From the NCBI RefSeq assembly GCF_900102335.1, contig NZ_FNBM01000001.1:62001-126000 (forward strand): 64,000 nt of DNA, written 5' to 3'. The translations under genes and the position numbers were made by a program. Below the pieces are notes generated by a model that saw nothing but the letters and a program-made list of their open reading frames with translations, had not been told where the DNA came from and searched no databases. Shown here piece by piece: positions 18,653-30,102 of the stretch; the stretch's first letter is position 1; each line of letters opens with the position of its first letter. Source of the stretch: Phytopseudomonas seleniipraecipitans (GTDB lineage Bacteria > Pseudomonadota > Gammaproteobacteria > Pseudomonadales > Pseudomonadaceae).

Positions 18653-21595
18653 TCACTCACTGTCCAGGTGCAGCGGAGTTGCCACGTGACCATCCTTCTC
18701 GGCTTCGCCAAAGATGACGTCGAGCAGATAAAGGCGTTCACCTGCCAGTTGGCCACGGTCGACCAGATAACCCTTGATCATCGCCGCGCGGTCCTGGGCC
18801 AGCTGGCGCTGCAGGGCGCGGCTGTCGCCCCAGGATTGCAGCACCGCATCGCGCAGGCGCACCGTTCGCTCATCGTCGTCCAGGTCTGCCCATTCGGCCG
18901 GCGGTTGCTGTTTCAGGCGCGCGCGATAGATGCCTTCCAGCAGCGGCGCTTTGTCGTCATCCGGCACTGCCAGCAGATCGGCGCTGGCCGGCACTTCATC
19001 ACCACGGCGCTGCATGATGCGGTACAGATAATTCTGGTACTCACGCTCCAGGCGCTGCTGGGCAAGGAGTGGGCCATCGCTGCTCTGGGCGCTGAGGCCT
19101 TCGATCTCCAGACGCAACGCCGGGCGTTCACGCAGTGCGTCGGCAAGCAGGTCCAGGGATTTCTGCGCCTGGCCATCAAGCTCCGCACTGCCGGGAGCGA
19201 ACACCACGGAGCTCAGGTCCATTTCGCTGCCGCCGCTGACCAGGCCGCCGATGAATTTGAATGGCGCCTGGGCGGCACGCAGCACCAGGTTACGCAGGGT
19301 TTGCCAGACAATCGGCATCACGCTGAATTCGGGATTATTGAGATCGCCCTGCAGCGGCAGCTCCAGGGAAATCCGCCCCTGGGTGTCCTTTAGCAACGCC
19401 ACGGCCAGGCGGATAGGCAGGTCGACGGCATCCGGGCTGTCGACCTTCTCGCCGAGCTGCAGCTGCTCGACCAAGACCTTGTTCTGCGCGTTCAGCTTGC
19501 CGTCGTTGATACGGTAATGCAGGTCGAGATTCAGCCGGCCCTTGCGGATGCGGTACCCGGCGAACTTGCCAGAGTAGGGCGTCAGGGTGGTCAGCTCGAC
19601 CTGCTTGAACTGGGTTGCAATATCCAGGCTCTGCAGCGGGTCGAAGGGCGTCAGGCTGCCCTTGATGCTGACTGGCGCGTAGCGGTCGACCTTGCCACTG
19701 ACATCAACGGTGGCCGGCTTGCTGCTGGTGCTGTCGAGCGTGCCGATCCGCCCGTTGAGTTGCTGCACGGCGGTGGCGAAGTTGGGCCTGAGACTGAAGT
19801 CGGCGAAGTTTGCCGAACCATCCTTCAGGTTGATCCCGCCGACACGAATGGCCAGCGGCTTCTCGGCAGCGGCTGAAGCCTGTGCTTCGCCGGCGTTGCC
19901 AGCGGGCTGCTTGACGATCAGCTCGTTGACGTTGGTGCTCAGGTCCTCGTTGATGATGAATCGGGCATAGGGCTGTTGCAGGTCGATGCGTTCGATATCC
20001 AGCCGATCGCCATGGCGGTAATCGACACCGCCGAGATCGAGCTGCTGCCAACGCAGGAAATCCCGGCCCTTGAGCGTGTCGAGGGTATGCAGTTGAGTGA
20101 CCTGGGCCTTGCCATGTACACGCAGACCCAGAGGCTCGGTGGAGGCCAGTTCGACATCCAGGTCGCTGTTCAGCAGGCCGCTACGCAGCTCCAGGTGCAT
20201 GAAGGGAGTGATGTAGGCCTGAGCCACGCGCAGGTCGATGTTGCGGGTAGTTACCTTGAGGGCCGCAGTGGTCGGGCTCATTTGCACCTGGCCTTCGGCC
20301 TGCAGCTTGCCCTGCTTGCCCACGCCGGTATCGACTTTCAGGGCGAAGGGCGAGGTGCCCAGGCTGTCGAAGTTCTGCACGTCGACGTTGAGTGGGCCGA
20401 GTTCTAGCGCTACTGCTTCGCTGGGTACCCGGTCGACGAGGTGCGCGTGATACTCACGCAGTTGCATGTCTTTGACCTGCACGCGCCAGGGCTTCGCCGG
20501 CTCGTCCGGCGTGCGTTGTACCGTAGCGGTCGAGTCGCCGGCAGGCTCCGCCGGCTCACCTGTGTGTGCTGGCGTCTGCGCCGGTTGATCGCCCGGCTTG
20601 CCGGCCAGCAGCTTCTGCCAGTCAAGCTCGCCATCGTTTTCTCGGGCGGCCCAGGCCTCCAGCTTCTGCCCACGCACCTTGCCGATCACCACCTGTTGCT
20701 TGGCAAAGTCGAGCGAGGTGTCGCTGACCTCGAAAGACTCCAGCTTGATCAATGGCTTGCCATCCGGCGACTGCATGGCGAAGGGCGCGATCTTGACGCG
20801 GGCATTGCTCAGTAACAGCTCGGTACCGTCACGCAGGTTCAGCTGGTAGTCGGTCGACAGGCTGACAGCGCCTTTCTCCAGGACTAGCGGTACGGCGTCG
20901 CGTACGTACGGCCAGAACGCCTGCATCGGCTCGTCGGTGATTTTCAAGGTGCCGCGGGAGCTGATCGGGCTCAGGCTCAGCTCGCCGATCCAGTCGATAC
21001 GCCCGCCCGCCGGGCCGGTGGCGACCAGGGTCATGTCGGCGTTGTCGTCGGGTAGCGTGCTGAGGTTGTGCAGCTCCAGGTTGAGATCGTCGTAATGGAT
21101 ATCGATCGGCTCCTGCGGGCGCAGGTCCTGAAAGTGCAGATTGCCGCCCAGCAGCTCGATGCGATCGATGCGCAGCGCGAACGGCTCGCCGGGCTCCGGC
21201 TCGGGCTGCTCACTGGCGGGCAGCTTGAACAGCTGCGTCAGGTTGAGGGTGCCGTCCTTGCTGAAGCGCACCTCGGTATGCGGCTTCACCAGCGTGACGT
21301 CCGCCAGGTGCAGCGCGCCGCTCCACAGGCTGTCGATCTGCAGGTCCACGGCCAAGTGCTCGAAGGCTAGCTGTTCCTTGCCGGGCTCACCGATGTGCAA
21401 GCCCCACAGGTCCAGCTGCAGCGTGAAAGGATTGACTTGCAGGCGATCCAGCCGCGCCGGCTGTGTCGCGTACTGCTCCAGCTGCTGGTTGGCAATGCGC
21501 AGCGCGATGCCGGGCAAGACGAGAAAGCCGATCAGGCTGTACAGGCCGATGGCAATCAGCAGGGCGGTAACGGCGCGTCGCAATCCTTTGAGCAT
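18653..21595 (-). CDS. DUF748 AsmA-like giant envelope protein
   Basis: 980 residues. One N-terminal membrane anchor (about 9-30) is followed by a long periplasmic part of beta-rich repeats of the AsmA/DUF748 type (motifs such as VNPFTLQLDLWGLHI and SLWSGALHLADV). Near the C terminus FAPGSAELDGQAQKSLDLLADAL recalls the first half of an OmpA-like peptidoglycan-binding domain. AsmA-type proteins are thought to carry lipids between membranes, but DUF748 members are untested. A Pro/Glu/Ala-rich insert lies near 345-370. First gene of a unit with the two DUF2845 genes. Confidence 0.9.
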   Translation of the reverse strand: MLKGLRRAVTALLIAIGLYSLIGFLVLPGIALRIANQQLEQYATQPARLDRLQVNPFTLQLDLWGLHIGEPGKEQLAFEHLAVDLQIDSLWSGALHLADVTLVKPHTEVRFSKDGTLNLTQLFKLPASEQPEPEPGEPFALRIDRIELLGGNLHFQDLRPQEPIDIHYDDLNLELHNLSTLPDDNADMTLVATGPAGGRIDWIGELSLSPISSRGTLKITDEPMQAFWPYVRDAVPLVLEKGAVSLSTDYQLNLRDGTELLLSNARVKIAPFAMQSPDGKPLIKLESFEVSDTSLDFAKQQVVIGKVRGQKLEAWAARENDGELDWQKLLAGKPGDQPAQTPAHTGEPAEPAGDSTATVQRTPDEPAKPWRVQVKDMQLREYHAHLVDRVPSEAVALELGPLNVDVQNFDSLGTSPFALKVDTGVGKQGKLQAEGQVQMSPTTAALKVTTRNIDLRVAQAYITPFMHLELRSGLLNSDLDVELASTEPLGLRVHGKAQVTQLHTLDTLKGRDFLRWQQLDLGGVDYRHGDRLDIERIDLQQPYARFIINEDLSTNVNELIVKQPAGNAGEAQASAAAEKPLAIRVGGINLKDGSANFADFSLRPNFATAVQQLNGRIGTLDSTSSKPATVDVSGKVDRYAPVSIKGSLTPFDPLQSLDIATQFKQVELTTLTPYSGKFAGYRIRKGRLNLDLHYRINDGKLNAQNKVLVEQLQLGEKVDSPDAVDLPIRLAVALLKDTQGRISLELPLQGDLNNPEFSVMPIVWQTLRNLVLRAAQAPFKFIGGLVSGGSEMDLSSVVFAPGSAELDGQAQKSLDLLADALRERPALRLEIEGLSAQSSDGPLLAQQRLEREYQNYLYRIMQRRGDEVPASADLLAVPDDDKAPLLEGIYRARLKQQPPAEWADLDDDERTVRLRDAVLQSWGDSRALQRQLAQDRAAMIKGYLVDRGQLAGERLYLLDVIFGEAEKDGHVATPLHLDSE

Positions 21596-21672
21596 GGTCT
21601 TGCTTCATCTTCCTGGCGAGAGTGCCTTGGATTATGGCATGAGCCCCGGGTTCCGCGTGACGATGCGCCCGC

Positions 21673-22689
21673 TCAAAAATGCAGGACGAGGGTTTTTAGC
21701 GGAGGATTGTTATCCGACGACGGGAAATCCGCGGCAGGCAGCAGCTGTTCATGCTCGCGCACCGGTCGCCCGAGCTTGCTGGCGCAGCGCAGCACGTGCT
21801 CGCGCCACTCGGCCATTGGCACCTTTGCCAGGTTGTTGCAGCACACCAGGGTGCCATTTTCGGCGGTGGCGAGAATCGCCGGCTTTAGCAGGCTCTGGTA
21901 ATCGCGCAGCAGATCGACAGTGCCAAAGGCGCTCTTGGCCCACGCGGGCGGATCGAGAAACACCAGGTCGAACTGGCGCTGTTCGAGGCGCGGGTAACTC
22001 GGCAGCTTCTGTCCGCGGCGCGCGGCGATGGGCAGTCCGGCCCACTGGCGGATCGCCGGGAAATAATCGGACTGCACGAATTGCATCGGCGCTAGCGCGG
22101 GGTTGAGCGCACCGTTCTCGCGGCCGACAGCCAGGTTGCCTTCGGCGAAGTCCAGGTTGATCACTTCGCTCGCGCCACCGGCCGCGGCATTTAGGCCGAC
22201 ACCGCAGGTGTAGGCGAACAGGTTAAGCACACGCTTGCTGGCGCTGTGGCGCTGGATCCAGCCGCGTGCGTTGCGCAGGTCGAGAAACAGCAGCGGGTCC
22301 TGACCTGCGTGGCGACCGCGTACCCGGTAGCTGAGGCCCCACTCGCGGCCAACCAGGTCAGCCAACGCCTCGTCGCTGGCGCTGTGCACGGCATCGTTGC
22401 GGTCGACCCGCGAATTACCTTTGCAGCGGTCGTTGTAGACCAGCAATGTTTGCACAGCGAGTGTTTCGTTGACCTGCTCATGCAGGGCCAGCAGCTCATC
22501 GCGGGTCAGCGACTGATGAAAACTCTGCACCATCAATTGTTGGCCGTAACGGTCAACGGTCAATCCGCCGGCCCCTTCCTGGCTGCCATGGAACAGGCGA
22601 TAACAGTCGGTGTGCTGTTCATGCAGTTCGGCGATCAGGGCGTGGCGATTGGCAAGTGCGGCGCGCACTGCCTGGTCAAGAGACGGCAT
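21673..22689 (-). CDS. Class I rRNA large-subunit methyltransferase, RlmI-like
   Basis: 338 residues from ATG 22689 (homologues start MPSLDQA). The N-terminal part (YRLFHGSQEGAGGLTVDRYG) is a PUA-like region. The SAM domain follows with NLFAYTCGVGLNA (motif I) and the catalytic DPPAWAKS (motif IV), as in RlmI/RlmK-type m5C or m7G methyltransferases of 23S rRNA. The exact base modified is not inferable. An in-frame GTG at 22728 would add 13 unlikely residues. Single gene between DUF748 and DUF2236. Confidence 0.88.
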   Translation of the reverse strand: MPSLDQAVRAALANRHALIAELHEQHTDCYRLFHGSQEGAGGLTVDRYGQQLMVQSFHQSLTRDELLALHEQVNETLAVQTLLVYNDRCKGNSRVDRNDAVHSASDEALADLVGREWGLSYRVRGRHAGQDPLLFLDLRNARGWIQRHSASKRVLNLFAYTCGVGLNAAAGGASEVINLDFAEGNLAVGRENGALNPALAPMQFVQSDYFPAIRQWAGLPIAARRGQKLPSYPRLEQRQFDLVFLDPPAWAKSAFGTVDLLRDYQSLLKPAILATAENGTLVCCNNLAKVPMAEWREHVLRCASKLGRPVREHEQLLPAADFPSSDNNPPLKTLVLHF

Positions 22690-22739
22690 GCGCGGCGACT
22701 CGAATATGAGGGGCGCGCAGTTTATCACCTCTGCAGGCG

Positions 22740-23615
22740 TCAGTAGGGCGGCAGCCCCATGCGGATGCGCGAGCGGTGCAGCGAGCCGCTACGCACTGCC
22801 CAGCGGATAACCGGGGCGATGCTGTGCACGCCGGCGCGGGTCAGGCGGCTGCGCACGGGTGTCATCTGCTGATCCAGAAGGGCCTGCGCCCAGTCCGGCA
22901 GCAGGTCGATACCTGCGAGCAGAAACAGCTTGCCGACCGGCGCTGCCAACGCGCTTGGCGCCGGGGCGGCCAGCAGGATGCGCAGGATTTCCCGGGAGCG
23001 GTCATCGCACAGCAGCTGACCTTGCATGGCGCCAAGGTAGGCATCGATCTCTACCCGGCTGCGCGGGACGTCGCGTGCCCCCAGGCGTTCGGCGACCAGC
23101 GCGATCTCCGCGTAATAGCGATCCTGGTCGGCTGTGCTCAGCCGTGGGTTGAGGTAGCGCAGGTGCGCCTGCATGAAACTGTGTACTTCGGCGACGTGTA
23201 CCCAGGTCAGCAGATCCGGGTCGCTGGCGGCATAGGGGCGGCCGTCCGGGGCGGTGCCAACCACCTGCAGGTGGATGCGCTTGACCTTGTCGATCAGCCA
23301 GTCAGCATCGGCGCGGCTGGCAAAGGTAGTGCCGGAGACGAACTGGCCGGTACGGCGCAGGCGGCCGAGCAGGTCGTCGCGGAAATTGGAGTGATCCCAC
23401 ACTCCTGCCAGTGCCAGTGGATGCAGGGCCTGCAGTAGCAGAGCGCTGACCCCGCCAATGAGCATGCTGGTGAAGTCGCCATGAATGCGCCAACAGACCG
23501 AATCCGGCCCGAACAGGCCGGGGTCGCCCTTGGGGTTTTCAAAATCGATCTGGCCCAGGGCGATGCCACTGAGGCTGAGGACCTGGCTTTCGATACGGCG
23601 GCGGATGACTTCCAT
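22740..23615 (-). CDS. DUF2236 / MpaB-type oxygenase-like protein
   Basis: 291 residues of the DUF2236 family, which includes latex-clearing Lcp and mycophenolic MpaB-type heme-b oxygenases. The conserved VCWRIHGDFTSMLIGGVSALLLQALHP and the histidine-bearing LLTWVHVAEVHSF are present. They support the fold and a possible heme site, but the substrate is unknown. No signal peptide. It ends 50 bases before the methyltransferase gene start. Confidence 0.82.
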   Translation of the reverse strand: MEVIRRRIESQVLSLSGIALGQIDFENPKGDPGLFGPDSVCWRIHGDFTSMLIGGVSALLLQALHPLALAGVWDHSNFRDDLLGRLRRTGQFVSGTTFASRADADWLIDKVKRIHLQVVGTAPDGRPYAASDPDLLTWVHVAEVHSFMQAHLRYLNPRLSTADQDRYYAEIALVAERLGARDVPRSRVEIDAYLGAMQGQLLCDDRSREILRILLAAPAPSALAAPVGKLFLLAGIDLLPDWAQALLDQQMTPVRSRLTRAGVHSIAPVIRWAVRSGSLHRSRIRMGLPPY

Positions 23616-23622
23616 GGCGCGA

Positions 23623-23757
23623 GCCTAAAGCGCCGGGCTGCGCACCACAAGTCATTGATGGCTCTCTCGCCTGGTGGCGCAGAGCGTCCTGAATGCATTC
23701 GACGCGGAGCGTGAGCAACGATCTGCATTCAGGGTTCGGGCCTAACGCGCCGGGCTG
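23623..23757. repeat. Imperfect 18-base direct repeat in the DUF2236/acs gap
   Basis: GCCTAAAGCGCCGGGCTG (23623-23640) and GCCTAACGCGCCGGGCTG (23740-23757) differ at one base, and a partial third copy (AACGCCGGGCTA) lies near 23800. The 253-base gap holds no gene that I can support. Confidence 0.6.
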
Positions 23758-23868
23758 CTGTGATGCTGCTCGGGAATGCACCCGGGTATCGCTTCGCTCA
23801 ACGCCGGGCTACAGGTCGTTGCCTGGCGTAGCCTGTGGTTGAGCGTATCGATACCCAGGGAGCCTGCG

Positions 23869-25806
<1,938 letters not shown>

Positions 25807-25905
25807 GGGCGGTTCCCCTTTTGTTGTTTGTCCGCATAGGACAATAAGGGTAGCAGCCAAGTTTTATAGGGCGACTCCAGCGACCCCCGGAGTGCCGCAA
25901 AGTAT

Positions 25906-25937
25906 TGCAGGCGCCCGGCGGACAGCGGGCACCTGCA
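25906..25937 (-). terminator. Hairpin after pgi
   Basis: TGCAGG-C-GCCC and GGGC-A-CCTGCA form a 10-bp stem with one internal mismatch, 5 bases after the pgi stop. No U-tract follows, so termination efficiency is uncertain. Confidence 0.5.
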
Positions 25938-25942
25938 CTCGA

Positions 25943-27607
25943 TCAGCCGCGGTGACGGCCGCGGAAGTAGTTGATCAGCCCTTGGGTGGAGCCGTCTTCG
26001 GCGCCGCTGTGGTCGCTGCCGACCATGCGCGAATAGACCCCTTTACCCAACTCTTTGCCAAGCTCCACGCCCCACTGATCGAAGGCATTGATGCCCCAGA
26101 TGGCGCTCTGGGCGAAGACCTTGTGCTCGTACATCGCCACCAACGCGCCAAGGCGACGTGGGCTCACGCGCTCCATGACTAGCGTGTTGCTTGGTCGGTT
26201 ACCTGGAATCACCTTGTGCGGAGCGAGGCGCTGTACGTCATCCTCGCTCATGCCCTTGGCGCGCAACTCCACTTCGGCTTCTTCGCGGGATTTGCCGAGC
26301 ATCAGCGCCTGGCTCTGCGACAGGCAGTTGGCATACAGCCATTGGTGATGGTCAGCGACCGGGTTGAAGCTGACCACCGGAACGATGAAGTCCGCCGGAA
26401 TCAGCTGGGTGCCCTGGTGCAATAACTGGTGATAAGCGTGTTGGCCGTTGCAGCCGACGCCGCCCCAGATTACCGGCCCGGTTGCGCCGCTTACCGGGCT
26501 GCCGTCCTGGCGCACGCTCTTGCCGTTGGACTCCATGTCCAGCTGCTGCAAATGCTTGGTGATGTTACGCAGGTAGTGATCGTACGGCAGGATGGCCTGG
26601 CTCTGCGCCTCCCAGAAATTGCCATACCAGATGCCGAGCAGGGCCAGCAGCACCGGCATGTTCTGTTCGAAGGGAGCGGTCTTGAAGTGCGTGTCCATGC
26701 TGTAGGCGCCGGCCAGCAGCTCCTTGAAATTGGACATGCCGATCGACAGCGCAATCGGCAGACCAATCGCCGACCACAACGAATAGCGGCCGCCGACCCA
26801 GTCCCACATCGGGAAGATGTTCTCTTCGCGAATGCCGAACGCGACCGCCGCCTCGCGGTTGCTCGACACCGCGATGAAGTGACGATAAAGCTCGGTTTCC
26901 GAACCACCCTGAGCCAGGTACCAACCCCGCGCGGCCTGGGCGTTTTTCAGGGTTTCCAGGGTGCCAAAGGACTTCGACGAGACAATGAACAGGGTGGTCT
27001 CGGCGCGCAATTTGGCCGACAGCTCGTGGAATTCGCTGCCGTCGATATTCGCCAGATAGTGACAGCGTACGCCGCGCTGGGCGAACGGCAGCAGGGCCTC
27101 CGATACCAGCTGAGGGCCGAGGAAGGAACCGCCGATGCCGATGTTCACCACGTCGGTGATCGGCTTCTCGGTGTAACCGCGCCACAAACCATCGTGAATA
27201 CGCCCGACCAGTTCGGTCATCTGCTGCAGTACGCGCTGCACGTGGGGCATCACGTCGACGCCATCGACCAGCACCTTGTCGCCCAGCGGCCTGCGCAACG
27301 CAGTATGCAGGGCCGGGCGGCCTTCCGAGGCATTGAGCTGCTCGCCGTCGAACATGGCGCGGATCGATTGCTCCAGGCCGACTTCGCGGGCCAGCGCCAT
27401 CAGCAGGGCGATGGTCTCGTCACTGGCCAGGTTTTTCGAGTAATCGAGGAACAGGCCGCAACTGCTCAGGGAGAACTGCTCGAAACGCTGCGGGTTGCCT
27501 GCGAATGCCTCGCGCATGCTGAAATGCTGCATCGCCTGGCGATGCCGTTGCAGCGCCTGCCAGGTGGGGAGGGCGAGGACATCGAGCGGCTGCTGGTAAT
27601 ACGCCAT
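25943..27607 (-). CDS. pgi: Glucose-6-phosphate isomerase
   Basis: Interconverts glucose 6-phosphate and fructose 6-phosphate. 554 residues from ATG 27607 after AAGGAAG, the same length as I recall for P. aeruginosa. Family signatures are seen: [15 protein letters not shown], the sugar-phosphate loop [21 protein letters not shown] and the C-terminal [10 protein letters not shown]. Most pseudomonads lack phosphofructokinase, so its role is mainly gluconeogenic or within the Entner-Doudoroff cycle. It follows panC, with a terminator between. Confidence 0.97.
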   Translation of the reverse strand: MAYYQQPLDVLALPTWQALQRHRQAMQHFSMREAFAGNPQRFEQFSLSSCGLFLDYSKNLASDETIALLMALAREVGLEQSIRAMFDGEQLNASEGRPALHTALRRPLGDKVLVDGVDVMPHVQRVLQQMTELVGRIHDGLWRGYTEKPITDVVNIGIGGSFLGPQLVSEALLPFAQRGVRCHYLANIDGSEFHELSAKLRAETTLFIVSSKSFGTLETLKNAQAARGWYLAQGGSETELYRHFIAVSSNREAAVAFGIREENIFPMWDWVGGRYSLWSAIGLPIALSIGMSNFKELLAGAYSMDTHFKTAPFEQNMPVLLALLGIWYGNFWEAQSQAILPYDHYLRNITKHLQQLDMESNGKSVRQDGSPVSGATGPVIWGGVGCNGQHAYHQLLHQGTQLIPADFIVPVVSFNPVADHHQWLYANCLSQSQALMLGKSREEAEVELRAKGMSEDDVQRLAPHKVIPGNRPSNTLVMERVSPRRLGALVAMYEHKVFAQSAIWGINAFDQWGVELGKELGKGVYSRMVGSDHSGAEDGSTQGLINYFRGRHRG

Positions 27608-27664
27608 GGGGCTTCCTTGTTGAGGCATCGGTGGGCAGGCTGCAATAGTGAAATGTCAGATACC

Positions 27665-27693
27665 AAAAAGCCCGGCGAATTGTCCGGGCTTTT
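27665..27693 (-). terminator. Intrinsic terminator after panC
   Basis: AAAAGCCCGG and CCGGGCTTTT pair around an 8-base loop. T-runs occur on both sides, so it may act in both directions. It lies 39 bases past the panC stop. Confidence 0.85.
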
Positions 27694-27731
27694 GCAGTGT
27701 ATCCGGGTTCTGAGGCCCTGTGCAGCTATCC

Positions 27732-28592
27732 TCAGTAGCCCTGATCCAGGGTGAAACTCAGGTTGTCGATCAGCCTGGTATTACCGAGGTAGGCTGCGAC
27801 GAGCACCACCAGCTCACGATCACCGGCGCTGACCTCGCGCAGACTCTGTGCTTCGCGCACCTCCAGATAGTCGGCGCGCAACCCTGCCTCGGCATGCTGG
27901 CGCTGGGCATGCGCAATCAGCTCCGGCAGGTCCCGGCGGCCTGCCTGAATCGCCAGCGCGATGTCCTGCAGCGAGCGATACAGTACTGTGGCGGTATCAC
28001 GCTGCTCATCACTCAGGTAACCATTGCGCGACGACAACGCCAGGCCGCTGTCGGCGCGTACGGTCGGCTCGCCAATGATCTGGATCGGCATGTTCAGGTC
28101 GCGTACCAAAGTACGAATGACTGCCAGCTGCTGAAAGTCCTTCTGGCCGAAGACGGCGAGATCGGGCTGCACCATGTTGAACAGCTTGGCGACCACAGTA
28201 GCCACGCCTTCGAAGTGACCGGGGCGGCTGGCACCGCACAGACCCTCGGAGACGCTGGGCACGGTGATACGGGTCTGCTCGCCCATGCCGCCCGGGTACA
28301 TCTCCTCGACGTCCGGGTGAAACAGCAGGTGGCAGCCAGCATCGATCAGACGCTGTTGATCGGCTTGCAAGGTACGCGGGTACTTGTCGAGGTCTTCCGC
28401 CGGGCCGAACTGCATCGGGTTGACGAAGATACTGGCGACCACGAAGTCAGCCCGCTGGGCCGCTTTTTCCACCAGCGCGGCATGGCCGGCGTGCAGGTTG
28501 CCCATGGTCGGCACCAGGCCGATCTGCTTGCCTTCGGCACGCGCCTGGGCGACGGCAGCGCGCAACTCGCGCACGGTCTTTACGGTGTTCAT
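27732..28592 (-). CDS. panC: Pantothenate synthetase
   Basis: Joins pantoate and beta-alanine with ATP to give pantothenate. 286 residues. The nucleotide-binding HIGH-like motif appears as MGNLHAGH near residue 30-37, with [10 protein letters not shown] and the SSRNGYLS segment later. Start ATG 28592 overlaps panB by 4 bases (ATGA), so panB-panC are coupled. panD, which supplies beta-alanine and in P. aeruginosa follows panC, is not here; only 124 bases separate panC from pgi. Confidence 0.97.
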   Translation of the reverse strand: MNTVKTVRELRAAVAQARAEGKQIGLVPTMGNLHAGHAALVEKAAQRADFVVASIFVNPMQFGPAEDLDKYPRTLQADQQRLIDAGCHLLFHPDVEEMYPGGMGEQTRITVPSVSEGLCGASRPGHFEGVATVVAKLFNMVQPDLAVFGQKDFQQLAVIRTLVRDLNMPIQIIGEPTVRADSGLALSSRNGYLSDEQRDTATVLYRSLQDIALAIQAGRRDLPELIAHAQRQHAEAGLRADYLEVREAQSLREVSAGDRELVVLVAAYLGNTRLIDNLSFTLDQGY

Positions 28593-29389
28593 GCGGAAAA
28601 TCCATGCTCGGCGGCAGGGAAGGTCACGGCCTTGACCTCGTTCACGTAGGCGGCGAGGGCGTCCTGGATGCTTGCCTGGCCGGCCATGAAGTTCTTCACG
28701 AACTTGGGCACCCGGCCGCTCAGCGACAGGCCGAGCATGTCGTGCAGTACCAGGACCTGCCCGTCGGTTTGCGAGCCGGCACCAATGCCGATTACCGGCA
28801 CCTTCACTGCGCGACTGATTTCGCCAGCCAGGTCGCTCGGCACGCATTCGAGCAGCAGCATGGCCGCGCCAGCCTGCTCCAGGGCTATGGCATCTGCCAC
28901 CATCTGGCGTGCCTGAGCCTGTTCGCGACCCTGCACCTTGTAGCCACCCAGAATGTTCACCGCCTGAGGCGTCAGGCCCATGTGCGCGCACACCGGAACA
29001 CCGCGTTCGGCAAGGCGGGTAATGGATTCGGCGAGCCACGCGGCGCCTTCGACCTTGATCATGTGCGCGCCAGCCTGCATCAGCAGGCCGGAATTGTGCA
29101 GCGTCTGATCCAGCGTGGCATTGGCCATGAACGGCAGGTCGGCAACGATCAGCGCGCCCGCATTGCCGCGTTTCACGCTGGCAGTGTGGTAAGCGGTGTC
29201 CGCCATGCTCACTGGCAGGGTGCTGTCATGTCCCTGGAGCACCATGCCCAACGAGTCGCCGATCAGCAGCACTTCGACGCCGGCCTCGCAGCAGGCACTG
29301 GCGAAGGTGGCGTCGTAGCAGGTCAGCATGGTGATCTTTTCACCCTTCTGCTTGAGCGCTCGCAGGGTGGTCAGGGTTACATCAGGCAT
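28589..29389 (-). CDS. panB: 3-methyl-2-oxobutanoate hydroxymethyltransferase
   Basis: Transfers a hydroxymethyl group from methylene-THF to alpha-ketoisovalerate to form ketopantoate, the first committed step to coenzyme A. 266 residues, the family length. Key segments are [26 protein letters not shown] (metal aspartate), KVEGA and the catalytic-glutamate region [14 protein letters not shown] 29389 is chosen by homologue starts (MPDVTLTTL). First gene of panBC. folK lies 229 bases upstream with no other gene between. Confidence 0.97.
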   Translation of the reverse strand: MPDVTLTTLRALKQKGEKITMLTCYDATFASACCEAGVEVLLIGDSLGMVLQGHDSTLPVSMADTAYHTASVKRGNAGALIVADLPFMANATLDQTLHNSGLLMQAGAHMIKVEGAAWLAESITRLAERGVPVCAHMGLTPQAVNILGGYKVQGREQAQARQMVADAIALEQAGAAMLLLECVPSDLAGEISRAVKVPVIGIGAGSQTDGQVLVLHDMLGLSLSGRVPKFVKNFMAGQASIQDALAAYVNEVKAVTFPAAEHGFSA

Positions 29390-29618
29390 GAACGTATCCT
29401 CACTCGGAACCGGTGCGGGCCTGTCGATTGCAGGCTCTTTGATGCAGGTTCTCTGGCATTCGAGAGGCGGCAAGGCTGCCTCGATTCGGCCTGTTTAGCG
29501 GCCCTTTCTCCCCGTTTGGGGGCAATGGGTGGCTATAGTCCCGATGGCGGGAGGGCAAGTCAATCGAAGTGTTACCGCATGGTTACGTGGCTGCCGTCTT
29601 CTACCGGAGTCGTCCGCT

Positions 29619-30098
29619 TCAGGGCGTCAGGCGTTCCAGGCCTTCGAAGGGGCAGGCCGCCAGCAGCGCGTCGAGGGTGCGGCCGTCGGGCAACTCGAGG
29701 CCCGTGGCGATTTCCGCGAGCGGGTAGAGCACGAAGGCGCGTGCCTGCAGGTGGTAATGCGGCACGCGCAGGCGAGGCTCGTCGATCAACCGTTCGCCGA
29801 ACAGCAGAATATCCAGGTCGAGGGTGCGCGGGCCCCAGCGCTCGTGACGCTCGCGACCCTGGCCGAGTTCGATGGCCTGCAGGGCATCCAGCAACTGCAA
29901 GGGCTGCAGGTTGCTGTCCAGCGCGGCGACCGCGTTGGTGTAGCGCGGCTGGCCGGGGAGCAGCGAGTCGCTGGCATAGAATGAAGAGCAGGCCAGCAGG
30001 CGCGTGAGCGGCAGTTGTTCCAGCGCGGCGAGCGCCTGACGCAACTGCTCGGCAGGCTCGGCGAGGTTGCTGCCCATACCGATGTAGATGCGTTCCAT
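29619..30098 (-). CDS. folK: 6-hydroxymethyl-7,8-dihydropterin pyrophosphokinase
   Basis: Transfers pyrophosphate from ATP to the pterin in folate synthesis. 159 residues from ATG 30098. IYIGMGSN at the N terminus, then SSFYASDSL, and the signature RWGPRTLDLDILLFG with the magnesium aspartates. It follows pcnB by 4 bases, so pcnB-folK is an operon. The folate and pantothenate genes side by side reflect the need of PanB for methylene-THF. Confidence 0.96.
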   Translation of the reverse strand: MERIYIGMGSNLAEPAEQLRQALAALEQLPLTRLLACSSFYASDSLLPGQPRYTNAVAALDSNLQPLQLLDALQAIELGQGRERHERWGPRTLDLDILLFGERLIDEPRLRVPHYHLQARAFVLYPLAEIATGLELPDGRTLDALLAACPFEGLERLTP

Positions 30099-30102
30099 GG
30101 GC

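Noticed and set aside
26429..27754. 441-codon open frame on the plus strand opposite pgi
   Set aside because: Complete overlap with pgi, no ribosome site, no recognisable domain.
28604..30007. 467-codon open frame on the plus strand across panB and folK
   Set aside because: Antisense to two conserved genes; the Arg/Gly/Ala-rich product near its end is typical of shadow frames.
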